In this document: positions 47,925 through 60,197 of the stretch, piece by piece
How positions within the stretch are numbered: the stretch's first letter is position 1
Layout: the number at the start of each line of letters is the position of its first letter
Assembly (NCBI RefSeq): GCF_964204865.1
Contig: NC_135251.1
Span: 29,488,943-29,552,942, forward strand
DNA: 64,000 nucleotides
Reading direction: 5' to 3'
Origin: Styela clava
Taxonomy: Eukaryota > Chordata > Ascidiacea > Stolidobranchia > Styelidae
The notes under the pieces: model-generated
The model's input: only the letters and a program-made list of their open reading frames with translations
Databases searched by the model: none
What the model was told of the DNA's origin: nothing
Translations under genes and position numbers: made by a program

Positions 47925-48376
47925 AGTTTGCCAACTCAAGAACTGATTTGAGGGCCACATGCTTCTTCAGTGAATCATTGTTGGGTGGAGAGTATAATCC
48001 TTATGTTTGACAGTGTTAAATAGACGTGCCCTGGTATCATTTACATTCTTCATATCCTCTTCAAATTCCTCAGCTTTATTTATTAATACCTCGTTAACCT
48101 CAAAAGATCTTCATAGTCGAGGGAAAAAAATGAATTGAAAATCTCAATGAAGTCTCCAACATGAATTTGATGGGCAGTTCCAATTGCAGAAAAGTGCTAA
48201 AGTATTTCAATATGAATAGTCCATCCAAGCTGTTTGCAACTATTATGATTCTCATATACCTTTAAGCTTCAAGACTTCTTGTTTAATCCATTTTATAGCA
48301 CTGATAGCAGCAGGGATCAGAGCCTGCGTTAGGTCGGATTGGTGGAACATTGCCGTTTTCTTTTGTAGTACAGTAT
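47925..48376 (-). pseudogene. Broken unidentified coding sequence inside the long-TIR element
   Basis: On the minus strand an acceptor (TTATTTTAG, ends 48377) opens MFHQSDLTQALIPAAISAIK then WIKQEVLKLK to a donor-like GGTATATG (48260). Then AHQIHVGDFIEIFNSFFSLD and YEDLLR appear, a one-base shift leads into EVNEVLINKAEEFEEDMKN, NDTRARLFNTVKHKDYTLHP, and a second shift leads into SLKKHVALKSVLELANCK. The blocks are clearly protein-like and consecutive, so this was one gene, now with two frameshifts. I do not recognise the family. It lies wholly inside the inverted repeats, so it is either the element's own gene or a captured host fragment. Confidence 0.5.
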
Positions 48377-49129
48377 CTAAAATAAGGAAGAAAATAATAT
48401 TTGGAGCAGCATGATTTTAAAAATACCCCTAAATACTAACTAATACCTTGAATATATAATGCATTTTATCTGATGTACTAAATGAGCGTATATATGCTCA
48501 TTGCATGTTCTACAGTCCAGCAGTGTTTGCATACCATTACTAGACTATATCTACACTAAATTTTGATATATCACAGTCTGAAATGTCCTATGACAGTATG
48601 AGTATGGACTATAGACTATATTTTGAAACATCAACTGTTTGTCTACAACTTCATTTCTCACCTTTCAATCATTTCCAATGCTACCTTTCTTTCCACTCCG
48701 GCATAACTTATCATTGCTTCCCAGGTTCTTGTCGACTCTATGAATTTAGATTTAGACCAACCGACATTAGTAAAATTGATTAATTTCTTCTCTTTCACAC
48801 AACCGTGCATTACAGAAACAGCCATTCATTTATATTTCCAAATATGCTGTGGCCTATATAGTAGTATAAGTCTGCTGAATAGTCAAGAAGAGTCATCAAA
48901 TTAATCATAAACATTTCATGCAAGCCAGAAAATATCGTTGTTTGTGACATATTATTCTAGGTCTAGCCTTCCTTGGAGTTACCGCACCGTACGGTACCTA
49001 TTTAACAACGTCTTATGAGCTAGTGCTCAACTAAAATTGCTATTTATGGCAAGGATATACAAGTGTTTAATATCTTACCTATACTTTTCAACACCTTCTT
49101 AGAATAACTGGACTAATATTACCGGTAAC
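48377..49129. other. Interior of long-TIR element, nothing recognised
   Basis: AT-rich. The plus frame at 48583-48783 has no family resemblance. Confidence 0.3.
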
Positions 49130-49766
49130 TGAAAAAAACTATGGAAAGGCTACTCAACGCAAAAGCGAGCAGTTGAGTACATCTGATATTCATCCGACCA
49201 CTGGGGATCCACCTACAGCTGACTAACTTGACTGTTACGTCGTGCAGAAGTCTGCGTTCATTGGCCCATGATACCGGAAAAGCAGAGAAAATAGGACAGA
49301 TGGTAACACATATTTATTGTAGTAAAAGCGTCTTTTCTGTAAAACGTGCAACTTTTGGAAGTGGGAACAAGGCAATATTTGTTACTAAATTTCTAAGGAA
49401 CATTTTAAAATCATTTTCAGGTAGTTACCTGATGTGCGCTACGAAACTGAAAGATAAATGGCCTCGGCTCGCGGCCTAATTCCAATTTTCCTTATTTTAG
49501 TACTATTACGTTACGACTTCGGGGACTAGCCAAGTGACTCTCGTAGTATTTGTACCTGAAATTATGGCCTAACACTAACCTGATACGAATACTGCGTTCT
49601 GGTGTCCACCATCTTGTTGCACATACCACGGGAGTACTGAAAATTTTAAATTCAATAACTGTCGGATATTTGCGTGAAACATAAAATTCGAGATTATAAC
49701 AGTTGCGATGCATCCAGATGCATGCAGAACGTAACACAAACTGATAATCATAGATACTATGATGCG

Positions 49767-50114
49767 CGGCGCGGTGTGGCTCAACGGGCTAAGCGTTAGG
49801 AATACGCTCGCCACCGCACCTCTAATTACTCTGCGTGGGTTCGCAGGTTCGGATCCCATGCAGGGGTGGTTATGTGCGAGAGGATTGCTGGACTCCTCGC
49901 CGTCGTTGGGTGGTTCACGTAACCGCTGGTCGGTTACGGCTTCCTCCACTACCAAGTCCATGCTTCCGAAAACAAACAATACAGTAAAAAACTAATCCCA
50001 TACCCGACTTGGAATGGTAACCGGACGAGAGGCCGTGGTTCGCCATATGGATAAGCCGTCTTATCGGCTTTCCTCTCCCCCGGGATAAATATGTAAATCC
50101 TATCCCTATCCCTA
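49767..50114 (+). mobile_element. tRNA-derived SINE, near full length
   Basis: Same family as 33744-34078. The head is GCGGTGTGGCTCAACGGGCT, with B-box GGTTCGGATCC, body TCGCCGTCGTTGGGTGG and tail CCCCCGGGATAAATATGTAA. It starts directly at the right edge of the long-TIR element. A short second tail copy lies at 50180-50222. Confidence 0.85.
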
Positions 50115-50912
50115 TGCCCGTGTCGCACATTGTTTTTGGGGTGTGGCGGTTGCGAAGCCTGCAGAACTTTTTTCTTTTGACTTTTCCTCTCCCAATGATA
50201 AATATGTAAATCCTACCCTATATCGCTAATAATCGGGAACTAAATATTTGCAACAATTTGCACAAACATAGGAAACTTCCACCATGCAAAACTGCTCAAC
50301 ATCAGATATGTTCACCTGGTGTGCAACCTGAAATGTATTGAGTACAGATAGACCAACACACATGTCTATACGGCACAATCTATTGAGTACAAAGCTGGAA
50401 AAATGAATTAACAACATTTTAACCACGGTTACAGTGAACTTGAAAACTTTTCAAAACAGCATTTCACATATCTTTAATAACAAGATAAATTACAATGTTT
50501 GTGGAACAATGTCTAAATACTATCATGAAAAATACACAGTGACAATTCTATCAGGTCAAATTTGAGAGAACAGTACGATGAAAACTAATATACAAGACAG
50601 TGGAAATTTTATCAGGTCAACACTGGGAACATGGTATGATGAACTCTATTTATTTTATGAAGGAAATCTGACCATTTATCACAGACAGTTTCAAATGAAA
50701 AATCCTAACACATCAAAATTGGAGTAGGTTTGATGAATCATTTCAATTATTATTTGTGCATTTTAATCTTGTCAATGAATTGACTAACGAATCAGGTTTC
50801 CCATTACTTTGTCCAACTAAAATTTTAATTTATAATTCTTAAAATATGATTTATGACTATGCATCTGTTTGATGAGTATATATGATGACAATAACTATAG
50901 TATGATAAAACT
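50115..50912. other. AGBL4 3' flank
   Basis: Contains a partial SINE tail (50180-50222). TTTATT at 50649-50654 is an AATAAA on the minus strand, 259 nt past the AGBL4 stop. The minus frame at 50226-50426 is not recognised. Confidence 0.4.
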
Positions 50913-53900
50913 TCATTTATCTCTTGAAAATCTTTGTTGAGTCTTTGGAATCGGAGACAAGTTATTACTATTGGCTGAACTTCCACCACTATTGCTTGTC
51001 GCACCACGATTACTTTTTCTGCGATTCGAACTTGGTCGCTCCTTATCTCTGTTTTTAAAAAAAATGGTATTATTTCTATTTGTTATTCGAATTGGAGAAT
51101 CAAAAAAATTCACAGCATAGCCGGTGTCTTTTGCAAGAAAGAATATTCAGAGGATTCAGTTGAAAAAAAATATTGTTTTCACTATATTAATGTGAATTGA
51201 TTCCCACAAAATCTCTTCTCGCATATTAGCTTGAGCCAGCTGTACAACCTGTTTCTAACTATTACACTAATAATTATATCAGCTAATTATGACTATTAAA
51301 TTTGTTGTTTACATATTCTCTGTAGAACTAGACTAGTGTGAATTTCCCCCTTTATAGAAACGTGTGCCAAGGAAGGAATGTAAAAAGTATCGAAAAGTCT
51401 TTGGTGTTGACAGCTCTATTTGTTACATTTTTTTAAAGATATCAACTACATACAGATACCTTTTAATGTATTCAAGGTATATTAAAGCATTCAACAAGTA
51501 TATGATATAAGCAAACCTGTTGAACCCAGCAGAGGGCTTAGGAATTAGACTTGACAGTTTATAATAATCTGAAAATGTCTTCGCTAAATTTCTTCCAACT
51601 CTGTAGTCTGTATTGAGTTGTGTAATTGAGGAAAATTCATTCTTATTATCAAAATGCTAATAAGCTATATGAAGTTCAAATCAAATTTGCTGGAGGTAGC
51701 ACAAAACAAGTAACAAGGATATTGGCTATTCTTTTATCCATATAGCATAACAATAGATCACGGCCGTTCAAAAGTCAATGTACAAAATACATAGTTCTGT
51801 ATAGGATTTCTTATTTATCTAACGATGAAAAAAGCCAACAAGATGGCGGATCATCTGATTGTCGGGTTAATTTTATGCATTGCTAACCTGGAAATTCATT
51901 CAAGATGTATGAGCTAGCCATTACGTGAACCACTCTGTGGAAGATAATAGTTCAACGATCCTCTCGCATATACGGTAATTATTGCATACAGGATATAAAT
52001 TTACAAACTCAATGTAATTAGTAGTGCAATAAATAGCAAGCAAGCTCTTAACATGACGTTCACGCCCTTGAGCCGAATGTTAGATTCTACAACCATGAAC
52101 ACGCATGGCTCCTAATCTTGGGATCATCATTGGGTAATGCAACATCTGATGAAAAACCAATAAATAAAATATGTACTATGCTACGAAAAATGTTGTGGAA
52201 TTGGAAAGAAATACAATATGTTTGGAGCTTGAATAATAATAAGACTAATGAGAGTCAGAGTAAAAGTTGCAGGTTAAAAATTCAACTAAATCCTTAAAAA
52301 TCAATTTAATTTAACAATAAAGATTGGCAAGTAAACATTCAAAGGATACAGCTTTCTTCTGTGTATGGTATGGGATTTGGTGACAATCCATTATAATAAC
52401 TATAAAAAGAAACTTCCAAAGTATAACAGTATGATGTTTCATCAAGTATTCCACCAAGAAACCTAGAAAGGAAGCCCAGCATTAGTCAAAAGTATAAATG
52501 ACTGTGAAATGTTAGCACTGTTATAGTCCTGAGCCAACATACTAAATCCTTATTTGCAGTGCAGTGTATAACCCTGAATGAAATAAAAAAAATAACCAGG
52601 TTGAGGTGAGCTATCTCTTCTTTCCTAGATATTAGTTTAAAAGACAGTTTTAAAATCAAAAACTAAATACATTACATTCAAGTAAACTTGAATTGATCGA
52701 GTAATATCATTTGTTTCACTAGTCATTTATTCTAAATTAGCAGATAACAAAACAAAAACAAACAATACAAGATCCATTTAGTGTGTATAATTGATAAGGG
52801 TAAATTTGAGCCACAATGACTTTTTCACAGATATTATTACCTTCGACCAGTTCCAGCTTTTACAACATCACGATTGAAAGCAGTGTTTGCAAAACTAAAA
52901 TCATCTGCATTTGAACACATCAATCTGGGAAATACAGCTTGTCGTTGAAACCTTTCTTCGTCATCATAAATATTTCCGTACATGAAACAATTACTTAGTG
53001 TTGAATGTGCATGAACATCAATGTAGAAATCCAGTACAGAGCTCTATTAAAACAAATTATTAGTTTGAAAAAAAGTTTAGTAGGTGATATCGATTCACAG
53101 ATTTGGCTATAGACCACCCGCTCCTGTGATTATAAACATCCCCATATGTTTCTAGGCTTAAGAGCGTAAGATACTAGAATTTTTGCTGGTCCACTGTGAG
53201 TCCACTGTTTAAAAAGTAGTTTTCATCGCATGAAATTTGAATAAATTCAATTTTAAAGCACCAACAAAACTTGGAAGTTATCCTACACCATTAAGGAACC
53301 TGCAAGGTAATGAGTCTAAATGTCTCATGATTATGTCAGAGTGACCAGTTCTTAGATACCAATCAAATATATCCATAGCCGGGAAATACATATACATTTA
53401 TACATGAAAAGAGTTTTATAACTTTTCGTTGTGTATATACCGTTAATTTCAAATTCAACTATGATTGAAAGATATTAAGTGGCATAAAACATCATATTCT
53501 ATCATAAAATATACACTTATACAGACCGGATTAGAATGTAGATTCATTAGATATTGTTTTGTTGCATGCAACGTAGGATGCGCCCATGGTGATGGATCTT
53601 GCCAATGTCTATTCAAATCAAATCCCATTAATGAACACCTGTAAAGAAATTGATAAGATAAAGAAGTCAAAATCAAATTTCATTTTCCGATGTAAGTAGT
53701 TGTATGTTAAAATCAAATATTAATCCACAACATAATGATTAACATTTTATGATTACGATCTTTTGCATGCAAGCAGTTTTATTTGAATCACTAATTTTGT
53801 AATAGAAAATATTCTAGAATCAAATTTGCAAAGCAATATCAGAGATATAAATTGATGTATAAAATGAATATGCATAATGAATAATTAGCTGCATAATTAC

Positions 53901-56651
53901 ACATTCAAAGCAAAGTCTTTTTCTGAAAACAAGATCATTTTTATATCAAACATAAATTTGTGATATTCATGGAACAAAGCAAGGTGCAAAGGGCACAATT
54001 TCTTTTAATCCCATGTTATGCAATAAAACTCCTTGATAGATAAATAAGTTCTATATTCTATACCTTCCATAATAAATAACAAATTTGCAAACCTATAATT
54101 TCCTAAGTAGACTCCATCAGGATTGAGCATCGGTACAATCTTAAAAACGAGATGATCTCTTAATACTTTTGCTATTGGATGATTACTGATAACGAAGTCT
54201 AAAAAACCTGAAACACAACATTTTTTATAGCATGTGAAAGAGCATGCAAATACAAAATTGCAGTTGATATTTGCCATCTATGTGATGAACATTATTATTT
54301 ATATCCAGCTTCAAGAATGCTGCACTGTAGCTTATACCAGTGATGCTTTTGTCACCAGAATAAAATTAACACTAATTCACTATAATTCGATAGACAACAA
54401 CACAAAATCAGTACAGAGTCTGCTAAAAGCAATCAGGTACCTTGCACAACGTGTGAAGCCGGTGTTTCACCAGGATGAACTCGTCCGGTCAAAAATATAA
54501 TTTTCTGTCCATCTGAATCTGACATATTTTCTGGTGATGTGACAGTGATCATATCTAATCGTCTTTGTTGCTACAAAAGGTAAAAATATCATGATGGCAA
54601 AATCTTACAATTGTAAAAAAAAGATGGAGCATAAAAATATCACAGAAATTTCGAAAAAGATAAAATATTCAATGCAAAATATCGATTATTAGTTTGAATA
54701 TTTTATAAGGTCAACAGCAGGTTTCATAAAGATGACCATCTACTACTAAATTGTTTTTGAATTTCAGGATATTATATCATTATGTTATTGATAGAAAGCA
54801 CATACCACAGTCAAAGTCAAGAGCTCTCGTTTAACGAATGGCAGGCACTTTCGCTCCAATTTATCCAAATATGTCTGTAGTCGTGTATATGTATACGGAA
54901 ACGAATATGAAAAATGATAAACTTCGCAATCATCTGCTTTATCAAAACAGAATGCAAACGACATGACATAGTTTTTCCTATGATCCGGGCATCTGTAGTA
55001 AAAAACATTCTTTGATGGAATTCTTTGCCTGTAAAATAATTATAACAAGATAAGCATGTCCCTTCTATTATTTGTACATAAATATATATTGCTATTTTTG
55101 CTGAAATATCACAAGTCACAAACTGTCCAAACAATATTGAACAAAGGAGCCAAATAAACATCCTGGATACACACATGAATGCCCTTCAATAACACTCAGG
55201 GACTTTCCTGTATATTTTCCATCAAAAATTCTCATGATACAACCTATTTCTGTTCCAATCAACAGAATATGGATATGGACCTGGGCTGTAATATGAACTA
55301 AATAATAATGAATTGGAATTTACACTTTTTTAGTAAAAAAATGAAATGAATGGACTGTGCGTCAGTCACATTAACTAATCATGGTGATCATGATCACTGA
55401 AAACATTCAAATAGACAAGGTTAAGCAACCGCACCTAGAAGATATTGCCATAAAAATGGAACTGTAGCTCCAGCTTCGATTTACTTGAAGCCCATTTGTA
55501 ATGTCAATTTCACTGAAGAAAAAATAGATTACCATTTGGGTCGACTTGTTGATTTGACCACTGGTGACATTCCCTCTCTATACAGACTCTTTGTTTTGCT
55601 AAAGTTGACAATGTTGAAAATAATTCGCTGAAGAAGAAAATAATATTTTACAGCAACCCATTATTAAAACACTGAACATTATCATTATCAGATTGTGTCC
55701 CTTCCATTAAAGCTCCATGAGGACCATGACATACGTTGCAACTGGGGATGGGTGCTGGACTGTTGGTTTATATCACAATGGCTTTGGCATTCGAACTGTG
55801 GCTCCTGCACCAGGGCTTCATTTATACCCCTAAGCAGGGCTCCGACTACAAAACGATTGACCTTTTTCTGGGTATGACCACTACCTTGGAACATGCAGTG
55901 ATACAGTGTGCAGTTGTACTCAAAACCATGATTTAACTTGAAACATTCAAATTAACATTAGTAATTGAGTATTAAAAAAAAATTGGAAAATTATAAATAG
56001 GTGCAATTAATTTCTCAATTTTTATTATAAGCTTGGCTTTAGCTCCATGGCTACGGCTCCCCAGATGCATTGTGTGCCATCAAATACTAATTGAAATAAG
56101 ACTTACAGCAGTTCAAATCAATATGATGATAAATAAGAACAGCTAGCTATACAATAGTAAATTCCACATAAATGAAGTTCTGGGAAAACACATTTGGCAT
56201 AAAAATAATGATCACAAAAATCTTCACCTGATCAGGACGAACATTTTCAACTGTAAAATTAAACCAAACACGAAAACGAGGATTGCATGTATCAGGACGA
56301 ACAAATAGATCATATTCATGTTCTGTTATATAATCGACTCTTCCCAAATTACCTGAAAATATAGAGAATATCACATAATACAAATATATACCTCGTGTTA
56401 TAGAAAATATAGGCTATATATTGTATTTTCCGGCTATATTCCAATTCACCAACCTGTAGACAATATAAACCTATATAAAAATTCACTGCCCTATGTATAT
56501 CAAAATTTTTTTTTGAAAATGAACGAACCGCTTTCAAAGCAGGCATCAAAGATCAAGTGCCCCTTTTTTGCTCTTCCTGAATATCCATGCGGTTGAACCA
56601 ACAGTTTGTTGACATTGCCAACTACTGCATCATCACCACTATCTGAACTTC
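50913..56651 (-). CDS. AGBL4: Cytosolic carboxypeptidase 6-like (AGBL4), first exon not certain
   Basis: M14-type zinc carboxypeptidase that removes glutamates from polyglutamylated tubulin and other proteins. Exons 5' to 3': 56651-56529, 56352-56228, 55627-55533, 55028-54806, 54570-54441, 54207-54093, 53638-53527, 53043-52841, 52462-52350, 51607-51517, 51048-50913. Junctions are GT-AG and all phases fit, giving 488 residues plus a short first exon; the family has about 500. The N-terminal domain includes KKGHLIFDACFES and YDLFVRPDTCNPRF. Zinc ligands are in HPGE (54466-54477) and DVHAHS (about 53000-53019); substrate-side NPDGVYLGNYR and GFDLNRHW are kept, as is the catalytic E of TLEVSFYS (about 52414). 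The C-terminal tail is short, serine- and basic-rich. All key residues are present. The MGFDLNRHW and AGTGRRFLGG context favours AGBL4 over AGBL5. Confidence 0.92.
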
Positions 56652-57682
56652 CTAAAAAGCAGAGATTGAAAAAAAGAGATTGAAAAAAAAATTCCTAAAA
56701 GCAGGGTGAGAGCACCCCATTTTGAGATTGAATTTTTGTATTTATCTTGAAGGACAAGAAGCCAATGAGGTGGCTCACTCATATGGCATACAATACCATG
56801 GCATCTTGTCCGATTACCAGTCCATGTGGCGGCTAGAAAATGGGGAAGCCATTACTACTGACTAGGGCTATATATATGCCTTTGAAACGTAAATAACTTT
56901 TAATACAGTAATATTAGATCCCAATGCTAAATAACGAAATAAAATAAATGTTAGAATTATTGATTGACACATTCAATTGATTCAATGTTCAGACATTTTA
57001 TTGATATAATTAGCATAGAGCTTTAGCTTGCATGTATTTTGGATAAAATAGGATTTTCATATTTCAGTAGACATATTGCATTACACATTATAAACTTTAT
57101 TCTCAAGTTTATTGTGTGTGTTATTTACCATGAACTAGCATGTGCATTACACGTTATAAACTCTATTCTCAAGTTTAGCTTATTTTCCAGACATTTCCGT
57201 TAAATCAGTAAATGTCTTGTTTGTTTCATTGAGTGTTATTTTCAGAATGCCGCAATAAATTGTATTGTTCAATCAGTATTGCAGTATGGAAGGAATTTCA
57301 ATCACCTGAATCCACCCTTTTCTCGTCTCCCATGATTCTGTAATTCTTCAGTTCCTAGATTATCATCCTACACAGAAATCCCATGAGTTGCAACGGAAAA
57401 ACAGCCTACAAGCAAAGCGATAATAAAGATAAATTGTTTATTATTATTATTATTACTATACTTTCGTAAGGCAAGCAGAAAATCGCTAAATTGGAGCTGA
57501 CAGAACAGCATAAAATTCCCACGCGTAAGAACAAACGTCACCCCAGTCCTCACTGATTTCTTGTTAGAACAATCAGTAATGGTTCTGATACTATATTACG
57601 CTAAAACAACTGTAGAAGTGCATAATAAAATTTTATGATTTTTGAGGATCGTTTACGAATATAATCATCGCTATGTTTGACT
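56652..57682. other. Upstream of traced AGBL4 exons
   Basis: Expected to hold AGBL4 intron 1 or promoter. A ~35-bp block (TGCATTACAC, TTATAAACT, TATTCTCAAGTTTA) is repeated at about 57070 and 57143. The minus frame at 57368-57553 contains a trinucleotide-like tract and is not called. Confidence 0.35.
57130..57150 (-). CDS. AGBL4: Candidate first coding exon of AGBL4
   Basis: On the minus strand ATG-CAC-ATG-CTA-GTT-CAT-G is followed by GTAAAT, a good donor in the phase (one base) required by the exon at 56651. It would add a short N-terminus, as in vertebrate CCP6, where the first exon encodes about 16 residues. There is no other support, and the site lies in a local 73-bp duplication (57070-57178). 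The true exon may be further upstream. Confidence 0.2.
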
Positions 57683-57987
57683 CTGCGGTGTGGCGTATCG
57701 TGCTGAGCGTTGGGAATACGCCATCGCACCTCTGGGTTCGCATTCCGTGGGGGATAATTGCGTGCGAGAGATTTGCTGGACTCCTCGCCATCGTGGAGTG
57801 GTCCACGTAGCCGCTGGTCGGTCACGGTTTCCCTCACAATCAATGTGTATCCGAAATCAAATAACTGGCTAACTAATCCCATAACCGACATGGACTGGTT
57901 ATCGGACGAGAGGCCGTGGTTCGCAATATGCTTAGGCCGTTTTATCACTTTCCTCTCCCTTGAGATAAATATGTAAATCCCATCCTG
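57683..57987 (+). mobile_element. tRNA-derived SINE, diverged copy
   Basis: Same family as 33744-34078: TCTGCGGTGTGGCGTATCGT head, body GACTCCTCGCCATCGTGG and CGCTGGTCGGTCACGG, tail CTCTCCCTTGAGATAAATAT then GTAAATCCCATCC. The B-box region is shortened by a deletion. Confidence 0.8.
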
Positions 57988-58689
57988 TTCTATTATATAT
58001 AGCCATGTCAAAACGTGCTCCTACTGCCTTGTTCTAATAAAATTGCATTTATTCGTGTTCTTCCTTTCTCCCAATGTTGTCTTTAATGGAGATTTCACTA
58101 CTTACTTTTTCAAAAACTATAATATTTCCAAATTTAGTCATTTTGAAAATCTTCCAGGAGACAGCATAAAAACATTCTGTGATATTATATTTTCCACAAC
58201 TTATTCCAAAAGTTATAAATGTTGAGTTTTACCGTAAATAAATACTAATACGCATGACAACGTACTTGGAGGTAAATACTTGAATGTTTGGTAAATTCAG
58301 TCGAATCACACAATTTCTTCGAAATATATTTCGTCGTATTAAAATGCGCGTGGAGACTATTCGCAATGTGCCAAAATATTCTGGCTGAAATTTCTGTTAG
58401 CTTAACATATGTCATATTTCTATGGCAACTAGTGATGATCCGAGATTTGTATCCGGATTCGATTTCAAGTTTACGTCATTTTTACCGAATCCCTAATCAA
58501 TTCTGTTTTTAGTAATTGACGCCTATACTATGTAGTCTACTTTAACATCTATAGAATTATTGAGTTAGTCAAGTCGAGTTTTTTTTTTCCAACCAGTAAA
58601 AAAAATCAGTTGACCACAAATTACGGTAAACTGATAATTACACGGGGAGGATTAAAACTACGCAAAAATTTGCACAAAAATTATGTTAT
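57988..58689. other. Intergenic, nothing firm
   Basis: A hAT-like word (ACTAGTGATGATCCGAGATT, then ATCCGGATTCGAT near 58430) may be a fragment end. No gene. Confidence 0.3.
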
Positions 58690-59060
58690 TATGTATTTCT
58701 AGAATATGTTCCAAATGCTCTCCTCGATATTGAAGAAAGAATCGCAATTTTTTTGCAACATTGTCAATCACTCTTCTTTGGGTATTTCTCTATTTTATTT
58801 CTGCAATTGCAGCCCTGAGTTCACCAGTTTGAGGATTGTCTTGATACAAATTGTCTATCAAACGCCCAACATACTAAAATCTGAGAGGTTTTAGTCCGAT
58901 AATTAAATTGCCCACAGGATGTCATTGCAGGCTGTTTTCTCAGGAAATGAAATGATGTATGGGGGGTCGCCTCGTCATGCTGGAACCTCTGCACTGCCCA
59001 GATTTTTCTCGGCACAACCATGTGATGTTTTGTATTCACCGTTTAAACACTTTCATTTCC
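58690..59060 (-). pseudogene. Mariner/IS630-type transposase C-terminal relic
   Basis: The minus strand encodes VQRFQHDEATPHTSFHFL (the W.QDGA.PH block with its catalytic D). In shifted frames it continues NLYQDNPQTGELRAAIAEI, RRVIDNVAKKLRFFLQYRGE and HLEHIL, which is the normal C-terminus of these transposases. At least one stop and frameshifts are present. It abuts the LINE upstream region. Confidence 0.65.
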
Positions 59061-59204
59061 ATGTCCTGACAGCAGACGGCCCGCTTCAGCAGACAACTAA
59101 GTGAGTGGTTGAAAATTTTGCGAAACTTCTGAGTATACGCTATTTAATTAAGGTTTACAGAAACTTTAGGATAATATAGTAGTATCTATGTAGACTTGTA
59201 GAGT

Positions 59205-60116
59205 ATGGATTCTTCCAAGCGTCCAATTCCTGATTCGCCAAGTACATCACAGGAGGAAGATAGCGCACTAATGGCGGTTATAACAAGCACTATTCTTCGC
59301 CAAGTACTGATACAATTGCCATCAATGATTGATGAATGTTTGACCACCAAAACAACACCATCCAGTCCATCGGATCTTTCAAGAGTTGCCGAGTCTAGTT
59401 TTCAACACATTCTGAGTTCACTAGACTCCTCATTGAAAGATATGAGAAGCGAACTCAGTGTGATTGCTAAAGCTCAGAGTGACCTCAGGGACAGCCAAAA
59501 ATTCTTATCAGATAAATTCGACTCGATTAATAAATCTCTTAAATCCACACAAGATATGGTGAAAAAACAGCAGAAAAAGATTAAAGATCTAGAAGAACTT
59601 GTGGAAGACCTTGAGGATGATTGCGACCACCTGGAAGACCGTGTTGAAGACCAAGAGAGAAGATCACGATTGGAATGTCTCGAGTTCCACGGTATAGCTT
59701 ATAATAATAACGAAAACACCGACCTGCTTGTATGTAAACTGTCAAAGATCATTGGAGTGAACATTACCACCGCAGATATCTACAACTCACATAGACTAGC
59801 ACATGATAACTCAGATAAACCTTCTGCCATAATTGCTCGCTTCACCTCTAGGAGAGTCCGTACCAACATAATTACAAATAGAAAAAAACTGAGAACAGCA
59901 AAAGACCCTAATAAATTCTTCAACTTCTCCAAAATTTTCATTGCGGAGAACTTAACGAAAACAGCTAGATCGCTTTATTTTCAATCAAGGGAACTAAAAA
60001 GACAATGTGGATACAAATACCTTTGGACTAACAATGGGAGAATTTTTGTCAAGAAAAACGATGACACGAAAACAAGACAAATCAGAAATGAGAATGACCT
60101 AGCATTCATCAAATAG
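59205..60116 (+). CDS. LINE ORF1 protein (coiled coil plus L1-ORF1/FP-like domain)
   Basis: 303 residues. It is serine-rich at the N-terminus, with a long charged coiled coil at about residues 75-150 (repeated leucines and acids, LEDDCDHLEDRVEDQERRS), then an RNA-binding-like domain that opens with LECLEFHGIA and contains SHRLAHDN. The C-terminal part has FIAENLTKTARSLYFQSREL and the typical YLWTNNGRIFVKKND. This layout fits the chaperone-like ORF1p of CR1/L2/L1-type elements, which coats LINE RNA. No CCHC zinc knuckle was seen. Start is the first ATG of the frame. Confidence 0.8.
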   Translation: MDSSKRPIPDSPSTSQEEDSALMAVITSTILRQVLIQLPSMIDECLTTKTTPSSPSDLSRVAESSFQHILSSLDSSLKDMRSELSVIAKAQSDLRDSQKFLSDKFDSINKSLKSTQDMVKKQQKKIKDLEELVEDLEDDCDHLEDRVEDQERRSRLECLEFHGIAYNNNENTDLLVCKLSKIIGVNITTADIYNSHRLAHDNSDKPSAIIARFTSRRVRTNIITNRKKLRTAKDPNKFFNFSKIFIAENLTKTARSLYFQSRELKRQCGYKYLWTNNGRIFVKKNDDTKTRQIRNENDLAFIK

Positions 60117-60197
60117 GTCAGTTGCAATAATATTTTATTACTCGCATCTTCTTATACTGATTCTCTATAAATTCATGATGTTATTCTCTTAACGTAA

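Larger units (their letters stand above)
45830..49745. mobile_element. ~3.9-kb element with long inverted terminal repeats
   Basis: The left arm (about 45830-46870, minus a 501-bp insertion) is the inverse of the right arm (about 49130-49745). Shared blocks in order: GTATGTGCAACA.GATGG, AGGTTAG.GTTAGGCCATAAT, GGCCGCGAGCCGAGGCC, GTTTCGTAGCGCACATCAGG, TAACTACCTGAAAATGATTT, ACTTCCAAAAGTTGCACG, TTTTACTACAA, ACTTCTGCA.GACGTAACA, GGATGAATAT and CTTTCCATAG. Exact ends are uncertain because similarity fades. The right arm has a ~75-bp block absent from the left. The interior (46870-49130) holds a partial third copy of the arm (46955-47017), a retrotransposon scrap and a broken coding sequence. Confidence 0.7.

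Noticed and set aside
55695..55936. Open frames on both strands in an AGBL4 intron
   Set aside because: No family resemblance and no splice sites that would fit the traced transcript; the strands shadow each other.
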